From Xenophilus azovorans DSM 13620 (lineage in GTDB: Bacteria > Pseudomonadota > Gammaproteobacteria > Burkholderiales > Burkholderiaceae_C), in assembly GCF_000745855.1 (NCBI RefSeq), contig NZ_JQKD01000027.1, positions 1 through 64,000 of the forward strand: a DNA stretch of 64,000 nucleotides. Reading direction: 5' to 3'. Below, one piece after another: positions 17,354 to 27,273 of this stretch. A program made the position numbers and the translations under genes. Positions within the stretch are counted from its first letter, which is position 1; every line of letters starts with the position of its first letter. The notes below the pieces were generated by a model. It made no database searches, was not told the DNA's origin, and worked only from the letters and a program-made list of their open reading frames with translations.

Positions 17354-17421
17354 TGCCCCCAGGGCCGGGCTGCGCCCAGCCCGCCCCCGAGGGGGACAAG
17401 AAAACTTGGGGCGGCCCGGCG
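17354..17421. repeat. Comamonadaceae-type GC-rich intergenic repeat, copy 1
   Basis: Read on the minus strand, the element runs CCGGGCCGCCCCAAG, a short variable part, CCCCCTCGGGGG and a GGGCGCAGCCC stem ending in GGGGG. The same order of blocks appears on the plus strand at 63288-63350. It forms several short hairpins. It lies in the leader of the dioxygenase operon. I know this kind of sequence as common in this family from memory, not from a search. Confidence 0.7.
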
Positions 17422-17463
17422 TTTTCCTGAGTGCTGCCGATGATCGGCGCTGCTGCGCTATCC

Positions 17464-17483
17464 ACCAATAGAATCCCGTGAAT
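17464..17483 (-). promoter_or_regulatory. Candidate LysR (NahR-type) operator
   Basis: On the minus strand, reading toward the dioxygenase, ATTCACG (17483-17477) and TATTGGT (17470-17464) are six bases apart and contain a T-N11-A pair. The ATTCACG half recalls sites bound by NahR, but I am quoting that from memory. It lies 17-36 bases before the LysR start and over 130 bases before the dioxygenase start, in the only region that both genes share. Confidence 0.45.
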
Positions 17484-17499
17484 ACGCGCCATCACCATC

Positions 17500-18417
17500 A
17501 TGAATATGGATCTGCAGGACATGGACCTCAACCTGCTGGTGGTCTTCCACCAGCTCATGGTGGAGCGGCGCGTCTCGGCCGTGGCCGACACGCTGGGCCT
17601 GAGCCAGCCGGCGGTGAGCAACGCGCTGGCCCGCCTGCGCCGCAGCTTCGGCGACGAGCTGTTCCTGCGCACGCCGCGCGGCATGGAGCCCACGCCGCTG
17701 GCCGAGCAGCTCGCCGAGCCGGTGGCCGCCGCGCTGGCGCTGCTGCAGGGCGCGGTGACGCAGCGCACCGAGTTCGACCCGGCGCGCAGCACGCGCGCCT
17801 TCTCGCTGGGCATGAGCGACATCGGCGAGATCTACTTCCTGCCCGCGCTGATGGGCGCCCTGGCCCGACGCGCGCCCGGCGTGACGCTGACCACCGCCCG
17901 CGGCGCCGCGCAGCCGCTGAAGGCCGAGATGGAGGCCGGCGCGGTCAACCTGGCCCTGGGCCTGCTGCCGCAGCTGCAGGCGGGCTTCTTCCAGCGGCGC
18001 CTGTTCACGCAGCGCTACGTGTGCCTGATGCGCCAGGGCCATCCGCTGGCGCGCGGGCGCTTCGGGCTGCGCGAGTTCCGCGCCGCGCAGCACCTGGCCG
18101 TGGTCTCGCCCGGCACCGGCCACGGCATCGTGGAGGAGGTGCTGGCGCGCAGCGGCATCGAGCGGCAGGTGCGGCTGACGGTGCCGCACTTCGTCGCCGT
18201 GGGCCACATCCTGCACGGCACCGACCTCGTCGCCACCGTGCCGCACCGCCTGGCGCAGCGCGTGACCGAACCCTTCGGCCTGGTCGCCCTGCCGCATCCG
18301 GCCAACCTGCCCGAGATCGCGATCCACATGCTCTGGCACGCGCGCGTGCACCGCGACCCGGCCAACCAGTGGCTGCGGGGGCTGGTGGCGGAGTGCTTCG
18401 CGGACGGCGGGGCCTGA
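17500..18417 (+). CDS. LysR regulator of the NahR/NagR/DntR group
   Basis: A 305-aa LysR-type regulator. The helix-turn-helix (about 7-66) reads DMDLNLLVVFHQLM, ERRVSAVADTLGLSQPAVSNAL, RLRRSFGDELFLRT, then GMEPTPLAEQLAEPV. The effector domain has FSLGMSDIGEIYFLP, LGLLPQLQAGFFQRRLF and VPHFVAVGHILHGTDLVATVP, matching the salicylate-responsive NahR/NagR and nitroaromatic DntR proteins closely. It therefore probably senses salicylate or a related benzoate and switches on the divergent dioxygenase operon. This supports salicylate-like chemistry for that cluster. Confidence 0.9.
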   Translation: MNMDLQDMDLNLLVVFHQLMVERRVSAVADTLGLSQPAVSNALARLRRSFGDELFLRTPRGMEPTPLAEQLAEPVAAALALLQGAVTQRTEFDPARSTRAFSLGMSDIGEIYFLPALMGALARRAPGVTLTTARGAAQPLKAEMEAGAVNLALGLLPQLQAGFFQRRLFTQRYVCLMRQGHPLARGRFGLREFRAAQHLAVVSPGTGHGIVEEVLARSGIERQVRLTVPHFVAVGHILHGTDLVATVPHRLAQRVTEPFGLVALPHPANLPEIAIHMLWHARVHRDPANQWLRGLVAECFADGGA

Positions 18418-18423
18418 CGCGGC

Positions 18424-18897
18424 CTACACGTGCCGCGTCGCCGGCGTGCCGCGCTCGCCCCCGGGCAGCGGCGCGTCGGCCCGCGCATGCAGCGTCTCGA
18501 TGATGCGGCACTGCGGGCCGCTGCCGTCGCAGCAATCGCGCAGGGCCAGCAGGTCCTTCTCCAGCGCGCGCAGCTCGCGCAGGCGCTCGCGCACGTGGCC
18601 CAGGTGCGCGTCGAGCGCGACGCAGGCGGCGTCGCAGTCGGCCTTGCTGCGCAGGTCCAGCGCCAGCAGCGTGCGCACCTCGTCGAGCGACATGTCCATC
18701 GCCCGGCACAGGCGGATGAAGCGCAGCGTGTGCACGTCGGCGGCGCTGTAGAGGCGGTAGCTGTTGTCGCTGCGGCCCTGCGGCGCGACCAGGCCCTGCT
18801 TCTCGTACCAGCGGATGTTGGCGGCGCTCACGCCGCTGGCGGCCGCCGCCTCGCCGATGCGGTAGCCCTGCGTGGAGGGCGGGTTTGCCTGGACCAT
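18424..18897 (-). CDS. cadR: CadR/PbrR-type MerR regulator
   Basis: A 157-aa MerR-family metal sensor. The DNA-binding part is YRIGEAAAASGVSAANIRWYEKQGL. Cys88 in the dimer helix, and Cys122/Cys123 and Cys130 in the DCCDGSGPQC metal loop, match the three-Cys Cd/Pb site of CadR and PbrR (C77, C112 and C119 in CadR, offset by an 11-residue longer N-terminus). It represses and, with metal, activates the divergent ATPase gene through the shared promoter at 18901-18931. It should respond to Cd(II), Pb(II) and perhaps Zn(II). Confidence 0.9.
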   Translation of the reverse strand: MVQANPPSTQGYRIGEAAAASGVSAANIRWYEKQGLVAPQGRSDNSYRLYSAADVHTLRFIRLCRAMDMSLDEVRTLLALDLRSKADCDAACVALDAHLGHVRERLRELRALEKDLLALRDCCDGSGPQCRIIETLHARADAPLPGGERGTPATRHV

Positions 18898-18900
18898 GGC

Positions 18901-18931
18901 TTGACCTTGAAGTGACTTCAACCTTTCCAAT
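18901..18931 (+). promoter_or_regulatory. MerR-type promoter of the Cd/Zn/Pb ATPase gene
   Basis: The -35 is TTGACC (18901-18906) and a -10-like TCCAAT lies at 18926-18931, leaving a 19-bp spacer. That over-long spacer is the mark of MerR-family promoters. The spacer region holds the dyad TTGAAG-TGA-CTTCAA (18907-18921), where CadR should bind and untwist the DNA. Confidence 0.7.
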
Positions 18932-18964
18932 GCTGTCACAACACGAAAGGCCCGTTGCTTTCCC

Positions 18965-21028
<2,064 letters not shown>

Positions 21029-21034
21029 AGGCGC

Positions 21035-21262
21035 TCAGGCGCCGCTGCCGCCGGGGGCCGCCGGGGCCTGCGGCTGCCCCTTGTCGCTCCACAACTGGCC
21101 GCCGGTGGCCCAGTCGTGGCGCGGGATGTCGAAGAACACGACGTCGACGCCGTCGGCCGAGCCGCCGAGGGTGCGCACGACGGCCTCGGTGATGGCGCCG
21201 GCCAGGGCGCGCTTCTGTTCCACGGTGCGGCCTTCGAACATTTCGACGCGGATGGTGGGCAT
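21035..21262 (-). CDS. 4-oxalocrotonate tautomerase family protein
   Basis: A 75-aa tautomerase with the catalytic Pro directly after Met (MPTIRVEMFEGRTVEQK). The family converts enol and keto forms of small acids or dehalogenates them. The C-terminal tail (QPQAPAAPGGSGA) is an extension over the usual 62 residues. It probably shares a transcript with the class II aldolase gene 42 bases upstream. Confidence 0.87.
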   Translation of the reverse strand: MPTIRVEMFEGRTVEQKRALAGAITEAVVRTLGGSADGVDVVFFDIPRHDWATGGQLWSDKGQPQAPAAPGGSGA

Positions 21263-21304
21263 GGGGTCTCTCCGATGAGATGGGAATGAAAAGGAAGGGC
21301 GGCG

Positions 21305-22057
21305 TCAGTCGCGGTAGCCGGGCGCGCTGCGGTCCAGCCGCCGCAGCAGGGCCGGCCACTCCAGGTCGCCGTCCCATTCGCTGCCGTCGCCCACCCACTG
21401 CCGGTAGGTGAGCGACGCGAGCTCGGGCGAGGCGACGAGCACCTGCCCGCCGGTGGCGGCCATCGCGCGCAACTGCGCCCGGGCGGCCCGCTCCAGCATG
21501 TGCATCAGCATCCAGGCCTCGGCCACGCTGCGGCCCACGACCAGCGGGCCGTGGTTCTCCAGCAGCAGGCCGTCGAGCGGGCCCAGCTCGGCCACCAGGC
21601 GCTGCTGCTCCTCGGGCCCGAGCGCCAGCCCTTCGTAGGCATGGCGGCCGAGGCGGCCGTGCAGCCGCATCGCCCATTGCGAAGTCGGCTGCAGCCCACC
21701 CGGCAGCATCGACAGCGCCACGCCCCAGGGCGTGTGCAGGTGGATGACGCACTCCACCTCCGGCCGCGCCGCGTGCACCGCGCCGTGGATGGCGAAGCCG
21801 CTCGGGTTGACCCGCGCGCCGGAGCCGTCGGCCACGCGGCCCTGCACGTTCACCTTCACCAGGCTGGAGGCGGTGATCTCGTCGAAGGTGGCGCCGAAGG
21901 GGTTGATGAGGTAGTGGCCCGGCTCGCCCGGCACGCTGGCCGAGAGGTGGGTGTAGACGGTGTCGTCCCAGCCGTTGATGGCGGCCATGCGGTAGGCGGC
22001 CGCGAGGTCGATGCGGACGTCGCGTTCGGTGCGGGTCGGGCGCGTGGGGCTGGCCAT
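21305..22057 (-). CDS. Class II aldolase/adducin family protein
   Basis: A 250-aa zinc-dependent aldolase-like protein. The expected pattern is present: RIDLAAAYRMAAINGWDDTVYTHLSA, then FLINPFG-like HYLINPFGATFDEIT, a metal-binding HLHTPWG (VIHLHTPWGVAL) and LLLENHGPLV with another His. Substrates in the family are sugar phosphates or hydroxy acids; the closest type cannot be named. It precedes the tautomerase gene on the same strand, suggesting a small catabolic pair. Confidence 0.87.
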   Translation of the reverse strand: MASPTRPTRTERDVRIDLAAAYRMAAINGWDDTVYTHLSASVPGEPGHYLINPFGATFDEITASSLVKVNVQGRVADGSGARVNPSGFAIHGAVHAARPEVECVIHLHTPWGVALSMLPGGLQPTSQWAMRLHGRLGRHAYEGLALGPEEQQRLVAELGPLDGLLLENHGPLVVGRSVAEAWMLMHMLERAARAQLRAMAATGGQVLVASPELASLTYRQWVGDGSEWDGDLEWPALLRRLDRSAPGYRD

Positions 22058-22182
22058 GGTCAGCGGGAATTAGAACGCATGCAGCCGGCCCGCCGCCGCC
22101 TGCGCGCCCTCGGCAAAGCCGGATTGACGGCGCGCCCGCCGTCCGCAAGATCGGGGCATCGCCATCTTCTTCCACCGCAGCC

Positions 22183-22983
22183 ATGACCGATGCCCCCGCT
22201 TCCACCCCGGACGAGACCGCGCCCGCCGCCCCGCCCCTGCGTCCGCTGGGCTGGAGCGCCCCGCTGCACTGGCTGGCCGCGGGCGCGCGCGACCTCGCCG
22301 CGGCCTGGCCGCTCTCGCTGTTCTTCGGGCTGGCCTTCTGGTGCATGGCGGCCGCCATCGGCCTGGTGTTCCGCGGCCGGCCCGAGTACACGATGACCAT
22401 CGTCTCCGGCTGCTTCCTGGTCGGCCCCTTCCTGGCGATGGGCCTGTACGAGGCCAGCCGCCGGCGCGAAGCCGGCCTGCCGCCGGACTTCGCGGCCTCG
22501 CTCACCTGCTGGGACCGGCGCATCGGCTCCATGGCCATGCTGGTGCTGGTGCTGCTGGTGCTGGAGCTGCTGTGGGGACGCGCCTCGCTGGTGGTGTTCG
22601 CGGTGTTCTTCAACACCGGCATGCCCAGCACCACGGGCGTGGTGCAGGCGGTCTTCAACCCCGAGAACCTGGAATTCGTGGCCGCCTACGCGATGGTGGG
22701 CGGCGTGTTCGCGGCCATCGTGTTCTCCACCTGCGTGATCTCCATCCCCATGATCCTGGACCGCGACACCGACGCCATCACCGCCGGGCTGCGCAGCTTC
22801 CAGCTCGTGCTGGGCCAGCCGGGCGTGATGCTGCTGTGGGGCGCGCTCATCGTCGCGCTCACGCTGGGCGCGCTGCTGCTGCCGTGGGCGCTGGGCCTGC
22901 TGGTGGTCGCGCCCTGGCTCGGCCACGCCACCTGGCATGCCTACCGGGGCGCCGTGGGGCCTTCGGAACCCACGGCCGCCTAG
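22183..22983 (+). CDS. DUF2189 integral membrane protein
   Basis: A 266-aa protein with about six membrane helices. The DUF2189 pattern is clear: PLHWLAAGARDLAAAWPLSLFFGLAFW, GPFLAMGLYEASRRREAG, and late STCVISIPMILDRDTDAITA. The function is unknown; homologues often lie near cytochrome oxidase or copper genes. The next gene starts 10 bases downstream, at the head of the copper island, so co-transcription is possible. Confidence 0.85.
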   Translation: MTDAPASTPDETAPAAPPLRPLGWSAPLHWLAAGARDLAAAWPLSLFFGLAFWCMAAAIGLVFRGRPEYTMTIVSGCFLVGPFLAMGLYEASRRREAGLPPDFAASLTCWDRRIGSMAMLVLVLLVLELLWGRASLVVFAVFFNTGMPSTTGVVQAVFNPENLEFVAAYAMVGGVFAAIVFSTCVISIPMILDRDTDAITAGLRSFQLVLGQPGVMLLWGALIVALTLGALLLPWALGLLVVAPWLGHATWHAYRGAVGPSEPTAA

Positions 22984-22992
22984 AATCGGCGG

Positions 22993-23361
22993 GTGCGCAT
23001 CCTCGTCCTCGTCCTGGCCATCGTCCTGCTGCCCCTGCGCGGCTGGATGGGCGGCGCGATGGCGATGGAAACGGCGCCGGCGGCCGTTTCGCAGGCTGCC
23101 GTCGCCGGTGCCGATGCGATGCCGCCCTGCCACGAGGCGGCCGATGCGGCATCCGCCGCGCACACCGCCGGCCACGACGCGCCGGGCGACGCCTCGCACC
23201 ACGCGCAGTGCTCGCTGTGCCAGCTCTGCCACTCGGCCGCGATGACCGGCGACGCCCCGGCGGCCCCGGCCGCCGCGCCAACCCTGGCGCAGCCGCAGGC
23301 ACCGGCGCAGCGCTTCGCCAGCGCGCTGCCGCAGCAGGCCGACAAGCCGCCCATTTCCTGA
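22993..23361 (+). CDS. Small secreted His/Cys protein, DUF2946-like
   Basis: A 122-aa protein with a signal peptide (MRILVLVLAIVLLPLRGWMGG) and a Cys/His motif pattern (PPCHEAADAA, then SHHAQCSLCQLCHS). A GTG start at 22993 is used. This arrangement is like DUF2946 family members found next to copper genes, which suggests periplasmic copper binding. It begins the 22.99-27.24 kb copper island. Confidence 0.65.
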   Translation: MRILVLVLAIVLLPLRGWMGGAMAMETAPAAVSQAAVAGADAMPPCHEAADAASAAHTAGHDAPGDASHHAQCSLCQLCHSAAMTGDAPAAPAAAPTLAQPQAPAQRFASALPQQADKPPIS

Positions 23362-23439
23362 CCTTCCTGCCCGTAGTCCGTCCGCTGCAGCCTCCACGCG
23401 AGGCCGCGGCGCCGATGTGTTGCCTCCAGGAGCGTCACC

Positions 23440-24900
23440 TTGAACCCCTTCCCCGACCGGCCCGGGCCGCGTCCTTTTCTTGCTCTTCCTGCCCTCCTCG
23501 CCGCGGCGCTGCTGCTCGCCGGCTGCGCCAGCCTCTCGCCCGACGGCGGCGAGCAGGACGTGCAGCAACTGCTGGCCGGCCACCCGCTGCTGGCCGATGC
23601 GCCGGTCCACCGCGCACCCGATGAAGCCTCCGCCGCCCAGGTGGAGGCGCTGCTCGCCCGGCCGCTGGACGCCGAGGCCGCCGTGCGGATCGCACTCGCC
23701 CACAGCCCGCGCATGCAGGCCGCCTTCGCCACGCTGCAGCTCTCCGACGCCGAGCGCGTGCAGGCGGCCAGCCTGCCCAACCCGGTGCTCTCCTTCAGCC
23801 GCCTGCGCGAAGGGCGCGAACTGGAACTGGAGCGCCTCGTCAGCTTCAATGTCGTCGGCCTGATCGCCCTGCCCTGGCAGGCGCGCTGGGCCGGCCAGCG
23901 GCACGAGACGGCCAAGCTCGACGCCGCGCAGCAGGTGCTGCAGCTGGCGGCCGATGCGCGCCGCGCCTGGGTGCGCGCCGTGGCCGCGCAGCAGGGCGCC
24001 GCCTACCTGCGCGACGCGCGCGACGCCGCCGAGGCCGGCGCCGAGCTGGCCGGGCGCATGCAGCGCGTGGGCAACTGGAGCACGCTGCAGGCCGCCCGCG
24101 AGCAACTGCTGCACGCGGATGCCGCCGCGCAGCTCGCGCGGGCCGAACAGGCGGCCGCGTCGTCGCGCGAGCAGCTCGTCCGCCTGCTGGGCCTGGACGC
24201 CTCGCAGGCCGCGAAGCTGCACCTGCCCGACCGCCTGCCCGCCCTGCCCGCCGCGCTGCCCGAGGCCGGCGACCTGCAGTCCCAGGCGCTGCGCGACCGG
24301 CTCGACCTGCGCGCCGCCCGCGCCGGCAGCGCCGCCACTGCCGACGCGCTGGGGCTGACCCGCGCGACGCGCACCGTCAATGGCCTGGAGCTGGGCATCG
24401 CGCGCAACACCACCTTCGCCAACGACGCCGACCGCAGCCGCAGCACGCAGCGCGGCTGGGAACTGGACGTGCCCATCCCCCTCTTCGACTGGGGCCAGTC
24501 GCGCAACGCCCGGGCCGAGGCGCTGTACCTGCAATCCGCGGCCCGCGTGCGCGCCGTGGCCCTGGCCGCCGCCAGCGAGGCGCGCGAGGCCGAGGCCGCC
24601 CGCCGCCACGCCTGGCAGGTGGCGCACCGCTACCAGAGCGAGGTGCTGCCGCTGCGCCGGAAGGTCAACGACGAGATGGTGCTGCGCTACAACGCGATGG
24701 TCTCCAGCGTGTGGGAGCTGCTGGCCGAGACGCGCGCCAGCATGCTGGCCGTCAACGCCGCCATGCAGGCGCAGCGCGACTTCTGGCTGGCCGACGTCGA
24801 TCTGCAGATGGCACTGACAGGCAGCTCGCCCGCCGGCGTGTCGGCGCTGCAGGGCGATGCGGGGCCGGCCGTGGCCGCCGCGAGCGAGGGAGGCCACTGA
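23440..24900 (+). CDS. TolC/CusC-type outer-membrane factor lipoprotein
   Basis: A 486-aa outer-membrane efflux protein with a lipobox (LLAGC, Cys29) and two repeated helical halves (RIALAHSPRMQAAFATLQLSDAE, then DLRAARAGSAATADALGL). LELGIARNTTFAND and VPIPLFDWGQSRNARAEALY are typical for copper/heavy-metal OMFs. The start is a TTG at 23440 with AGGAG nine bases before it. No RND pump or adaptor follows; instead a multicopper oxidase does. It may share a pump encoded elsewhere or work with another exporter. Confidence 0.85.
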   Translation: MNPFPDRPGPRPFLALPALLAAALLLAGCASLSPDGGEQDVQQLLAGHPLLADAPVHRAPDEASAAQVEALLARPLDAEAAVRIALAHSPRMQAAFATLQLSDAERVQAASLPNPVLSFSRLREGRELELERLVSFNVVGLIALPWQARWAGQRHETAKLDAAQQVLQLAADARRAWVRAVAAQQGAAYLRDARDAAEAGAELAGRMQRVGNWSTLQAAREQLLHADAAAQLARAEQAAASSREQLVRLLGLDASQAAKLHLPDRLPALPAALPEAGDLQSQALRDRLDLRAARAGSAATADALGLTRATRTVNGLELGIARNTTFANDADRSRSTQRGWELDVPIPLFDWGQSRNARAEALYLQSAARVRAVALAAASEAREAEAARRHAWQVAHRYQSEVLPLRRKVNDEMVLRYNAMVSSVWELLAETRASMLAVNAAMQAQRDFWLADVDLQMALTGSSPAGVSALQGDAGPAVAAASEGGH

Positions 24901-26288
24901 TGGACCGCCGCCACTTCTTCTCCGGCGCGCTCGCGGGCGCTGCCGCCACCGCCGTCAGCCGCGTCGCGCTGGCCGCCGTGCCCGAGGCGGCCTCGCAGTC
25001 TTCCGCGGCCACCGCCGCGCCGCTCACTCCGCCCAACGGCCGGCCCTACGACCCGGTCGTCACCCTCAACGGCTGGACGCTGCCCTGGCGCATGAAGGGC
25101 GGCGTCAAGGAATTCCATCTCGTCGCCGAACCGGTGGTGCGCGAGATGGCGCCGGGCTTCAAGGTCAACATGTGGGGCTACAACGGCCAATCGCCCGGCC
25201 CCACCATCGAGGTGGTCGAGGGCGACCGCGTGCGCCTCTTCGTGACCAACCGCCTGCCCGAGCACACGACCGTGCACTGGCACGGCCAGCGCCTGCCCAA
25301 CGGCATGGACGGCGTCGGCGGCATCACGCAGCCGCACATCCCGCCGGGCAAGACTTTCGTCTACGAGTTCACCGCGCGCCGGCCCGGCACCTTCATGTAC
25401 CACCCGCATGCAGACGAGATGGTGCAGATGGCGATGGGCATGATGGGCTTCTGGGTCACGCACCCGAAGGACCGCGCCGACCCGCGCATCGCCCGCGTGC
25501 AACGCGACTTCTGCTTCCTGCTCGGCAGCTTCGACGTGGAGCCCGGCAGCGCCACGCCCAAGGTCAACACGATGACGGACTTCAACACCTGGGCCTTCAA
25601 CAGCCGCGTGTTCCCGGCCATCGACAACCTGTGCGTGCGCCAGGGCGACAGGGTGCGCATCCGCGTGGGCAACCTCACGATGACCAACCACCCCATCCAC
25701 CTGCACGGCCACGAGTTCGAGGTGACGGGCACCGACGGCGGCCCCGTGCCGCCGGGCGCGCGCTGGCCCGAGGTGACGACCGACGTCGCCGTGGGCCAGA
25801 TGCGGCAGATCGAGTTCGTCGCCGACGAGGAAGGCGACTGGGCGCTGCACTGCCACAAGAGCCACCACACCATGGGCCCGATGGGCCACGACGTGCCGAC
25901 CATGATCGGCGTGGACCACGCGGGCATCGGCGAGAAGATCCGCAAGCTGGTGCCCGACTACATGGTGATGGGCGAGCGCGGCATGGCCGAGATGGGCAGC
26001 ATGGAGATGCCCCTGCCCGACAACACCCTGCCCATGATGACCGGCCAGGGCCCCTTCGGCCCGGCCGAGATGGGCGGCATGTTCACCTTGCTGAAGGTGC
26101 GCCGCGGCCAGGGGCCGAACGACTACCGAGACCCGGGCTGGTTCCGGCACCCGGGCGGCACCGTCGCGCGCGAGGCGGCCGGCGCGCCGCCGCCGGCGCA
26201 GCGCGCACCCGATGCGGCCGGCAATCAGGCCGCACCCGCCGCCAGCGTGCGCAAGCCCGGCGGCCACTCACCCCATCAACATCACTGA
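24900..26288 (+). CDS. Periplasmic multicopper oxidase
   Basis: A 462-aa Tat-exported oxidase (DRRHFFSGA leader) that oxidises Cu(I) in family relatives. All four copper motifs are present: HWHG (H126, H128), HPH (H168, H170), HPIHLHGHEF (H264, H267, H269) and LHCHKSHH with the type 1 Cys318, His323 and likely Met328. A Met/Gly-rich stretch after residue about 355 (MVMGERGMAEMGSMEMPL) and a final His-rich tail (HSPHQHH) may bind extra copper. Its ATG overlaps the OMF stop, so it is translationally coupled. Confidence 0.92.
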   Translation: MDRRHFFSGALAGAAATAVSRVALAAVPEAASQSSAATAAPLTPPNGRPYDPVVTLNGWTLPWRMKGGVKEFHLVAEPVVREMAPGFKVNMWGYNGQSPGPTIEVVEGDRVRLFVTNRLPEHTTVHWHGQRLPNGMDGVGGITQPHIPPGKTFVYEFTARRPGTFMYHPHADEMVQMAMGMMGFWVTHPKDRADPRIARVQRDFCFLLGSFDVEPGSATPKVNTMTDFNTWAFNSRVFPAIDNLCVRQGDRVRIRVGNLTMTNHPIHLHGHEFEVTGTDGGPVPPGARWPEVTTDVAVGQMRQIEFVADEEGDWALHCHKSHHTMGPMGHDVPTMIGVDHAGIGEKIRKLVPDYMVMGERGMAEMGSMEMPLPDNTLPMMTGQGPFGPAEMGGMFTLLKVRRGQGPNDYRDPGWFRHPGGTVAREAAGAPPPAQRAPDAAGNQAAPAASVRKPGGHSPHQHH

Positions 26289-26311
26289 TCAGCCTGTTCA
26301 AGGAGCCACCG

Positions 26312-26761
26312 ATGAAACGACGCACTCTTCTCCTCGCCGCCCCGCTCGGCCTGCTGGCCCCCGGCGCCTTCGCCGCCGCGCCGATGGTCGAGGTCTGGAA
26401 AGACCCCAACTGCGGCTGCTGCCACGACTGGGTGAAGCACCTCGACGCCAACGGCTTTGCCACCCGCGTGCGCGACGAAGGCAACAACGCCGCGCGCGCC
26501 CGCGCCGGCATCCCGCAGAAACTCGGCTCGTGCCATACCGCCTTCGTCGAAGGCTTCGCCATCGAAGGCCACGTGCCTGCCCGCGAGATCAAGCGCCTGC
26601 TGGCCGAGCGCCCCAAGGGCGCCATCGGCCTGGCCGTGCCCGGCATGCCCGTCGGCTCGCCCGGCATGGACGGCGCCGTCTACGGCGAGCGCCGCGACCC
26701 CTACGACGTGCTGCTGGTGCTGGCCGGCGGCCAGACACGTGTGTTCCAGAGCTATCGCTGA
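26312..26761 (+). CDS. DUF411 periplasmic metal-binding protein
   Basis: A 149-aa secreted protein with a signal peptide (to about residue 22) and the DUF411 motif WKDPNCGCCHDW (Cys34, Cys36, Cys37), followed by a conserved SCHTAFVEGFAIEGHVP (Cys74, His75). Family members occur in copper and silver resistance clusters. The start has a strong AAGGAG ribosome site. It lies 23 bases after the oxidase and shares its operon. Confidence 0.9.
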   Translation: MKRRTLLLAAPLGLLAPGAFAAAPMVEVWKDPNCGCCHDWVKHLDANGFATRVRDEGNNAARARAGIPQKLGSCHTAFVEGFAIEGHVPAREIKRLLAERPKGAIGLAVPGMPVGSPGMDGAVYGERRDPYDVLLVLAGGQTRVFQSYR

Positions 26762-26812
26762 GACGGATCTGCTTTCAAGAAAGCACGGAATCCGTTCGCA
26801 CCGAGCTTGGCC

Positions 26813-26875
26813 TGTGCTGAGCTTGTCGAAGGGTCGAAGTGCCGTCACGGGCTTCGACAAGCTCAGCCTGAACGG
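26813..26875. repeat. Dispersed REP-like inverted repeat, copy 2
   Basis: The right arm 26851-26875 (GCTTCGACAAGCTCAGCC then TGAACGG) is inverted relative to GTGCTGAGCTTGTCGAAG at about 26814-26831. It is a variant with AAGCTC instead of AGGCTC relative to the other copies. It lies in the 178-bp gap between DUF411 and the CusF-like gene, which also holds a small GCTTTC-AA-GAAAGC hairpin (26771-26784). Confidence 0.8.
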
Positions 26876-26939
26876 TCCTTGTTGACGGCGCGCGGTCCGA
26901 CATGAAACTTTCCAACCTCTCTTCCAGGAGAACCGAACG

Positions 26940-27236
26940 ATGAAGAAAACCCTTGCCACTCTCGCCCTCTCGCTGCTTTCCGCATCGGCCTTCGCGCAGC
27001 AGGGCGCCGGCCTGCCCAAGGTCGATGCCGAGGTCCGCAAGGTCGATGCCGCGCAGAACCGCATCACCCTGCGCCACGGCGACATCCCCAACATCGACAT
27101 GGGCGCGATGACCATGGTCTTCCGCGTCAAGGACCCGGCCCTGCTCAAGGACGTGAAGGCCGGCGACAAGGTGCGCATCACCGCCGACAACGTGGACGGC
27201 GCCCTGACCCTGCTGTCGCTGGAACCCGCGAAGTGA
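26940..27236 (+). CDS. CusF-like periplasmic copper-binding protein
   Basis: A 98-aa secreted OB-fold protein (signal peptide 1-19). The metal site reads RHGDIPNIDMGAMTMVF with His46, Met57 and Met59 as in E. coli CusF (H36, M47, M49). The Trp that caps Cu(I) in CusF (W44) is Met54 here, a variation I also know in related proteins. The start has CAGGAG upstream. It is separated from DUF411 by a repeat element, so it may have its own promoter. Confidence 0.88.
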   Translation: MKKTLATLALSLLSASAFAQQGAGLPKVDAEVRKVDAAQNRITLRHGDIPNIDMGAMTMVFRVKDPALLKDVKAGDKVRITADNVDGALTLLSLEPAK

Positions 27237-27273
27237 CGCGGCGGCCGCGCGCCGCCGACGGGACAATGCGCGC

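Noticed and set aside
26771-26784. GCTTTC-AA-GAAAGC hairpin after DUF411
   Set aside because: Too short and with no T-tract to call a terminator; it could be chance.
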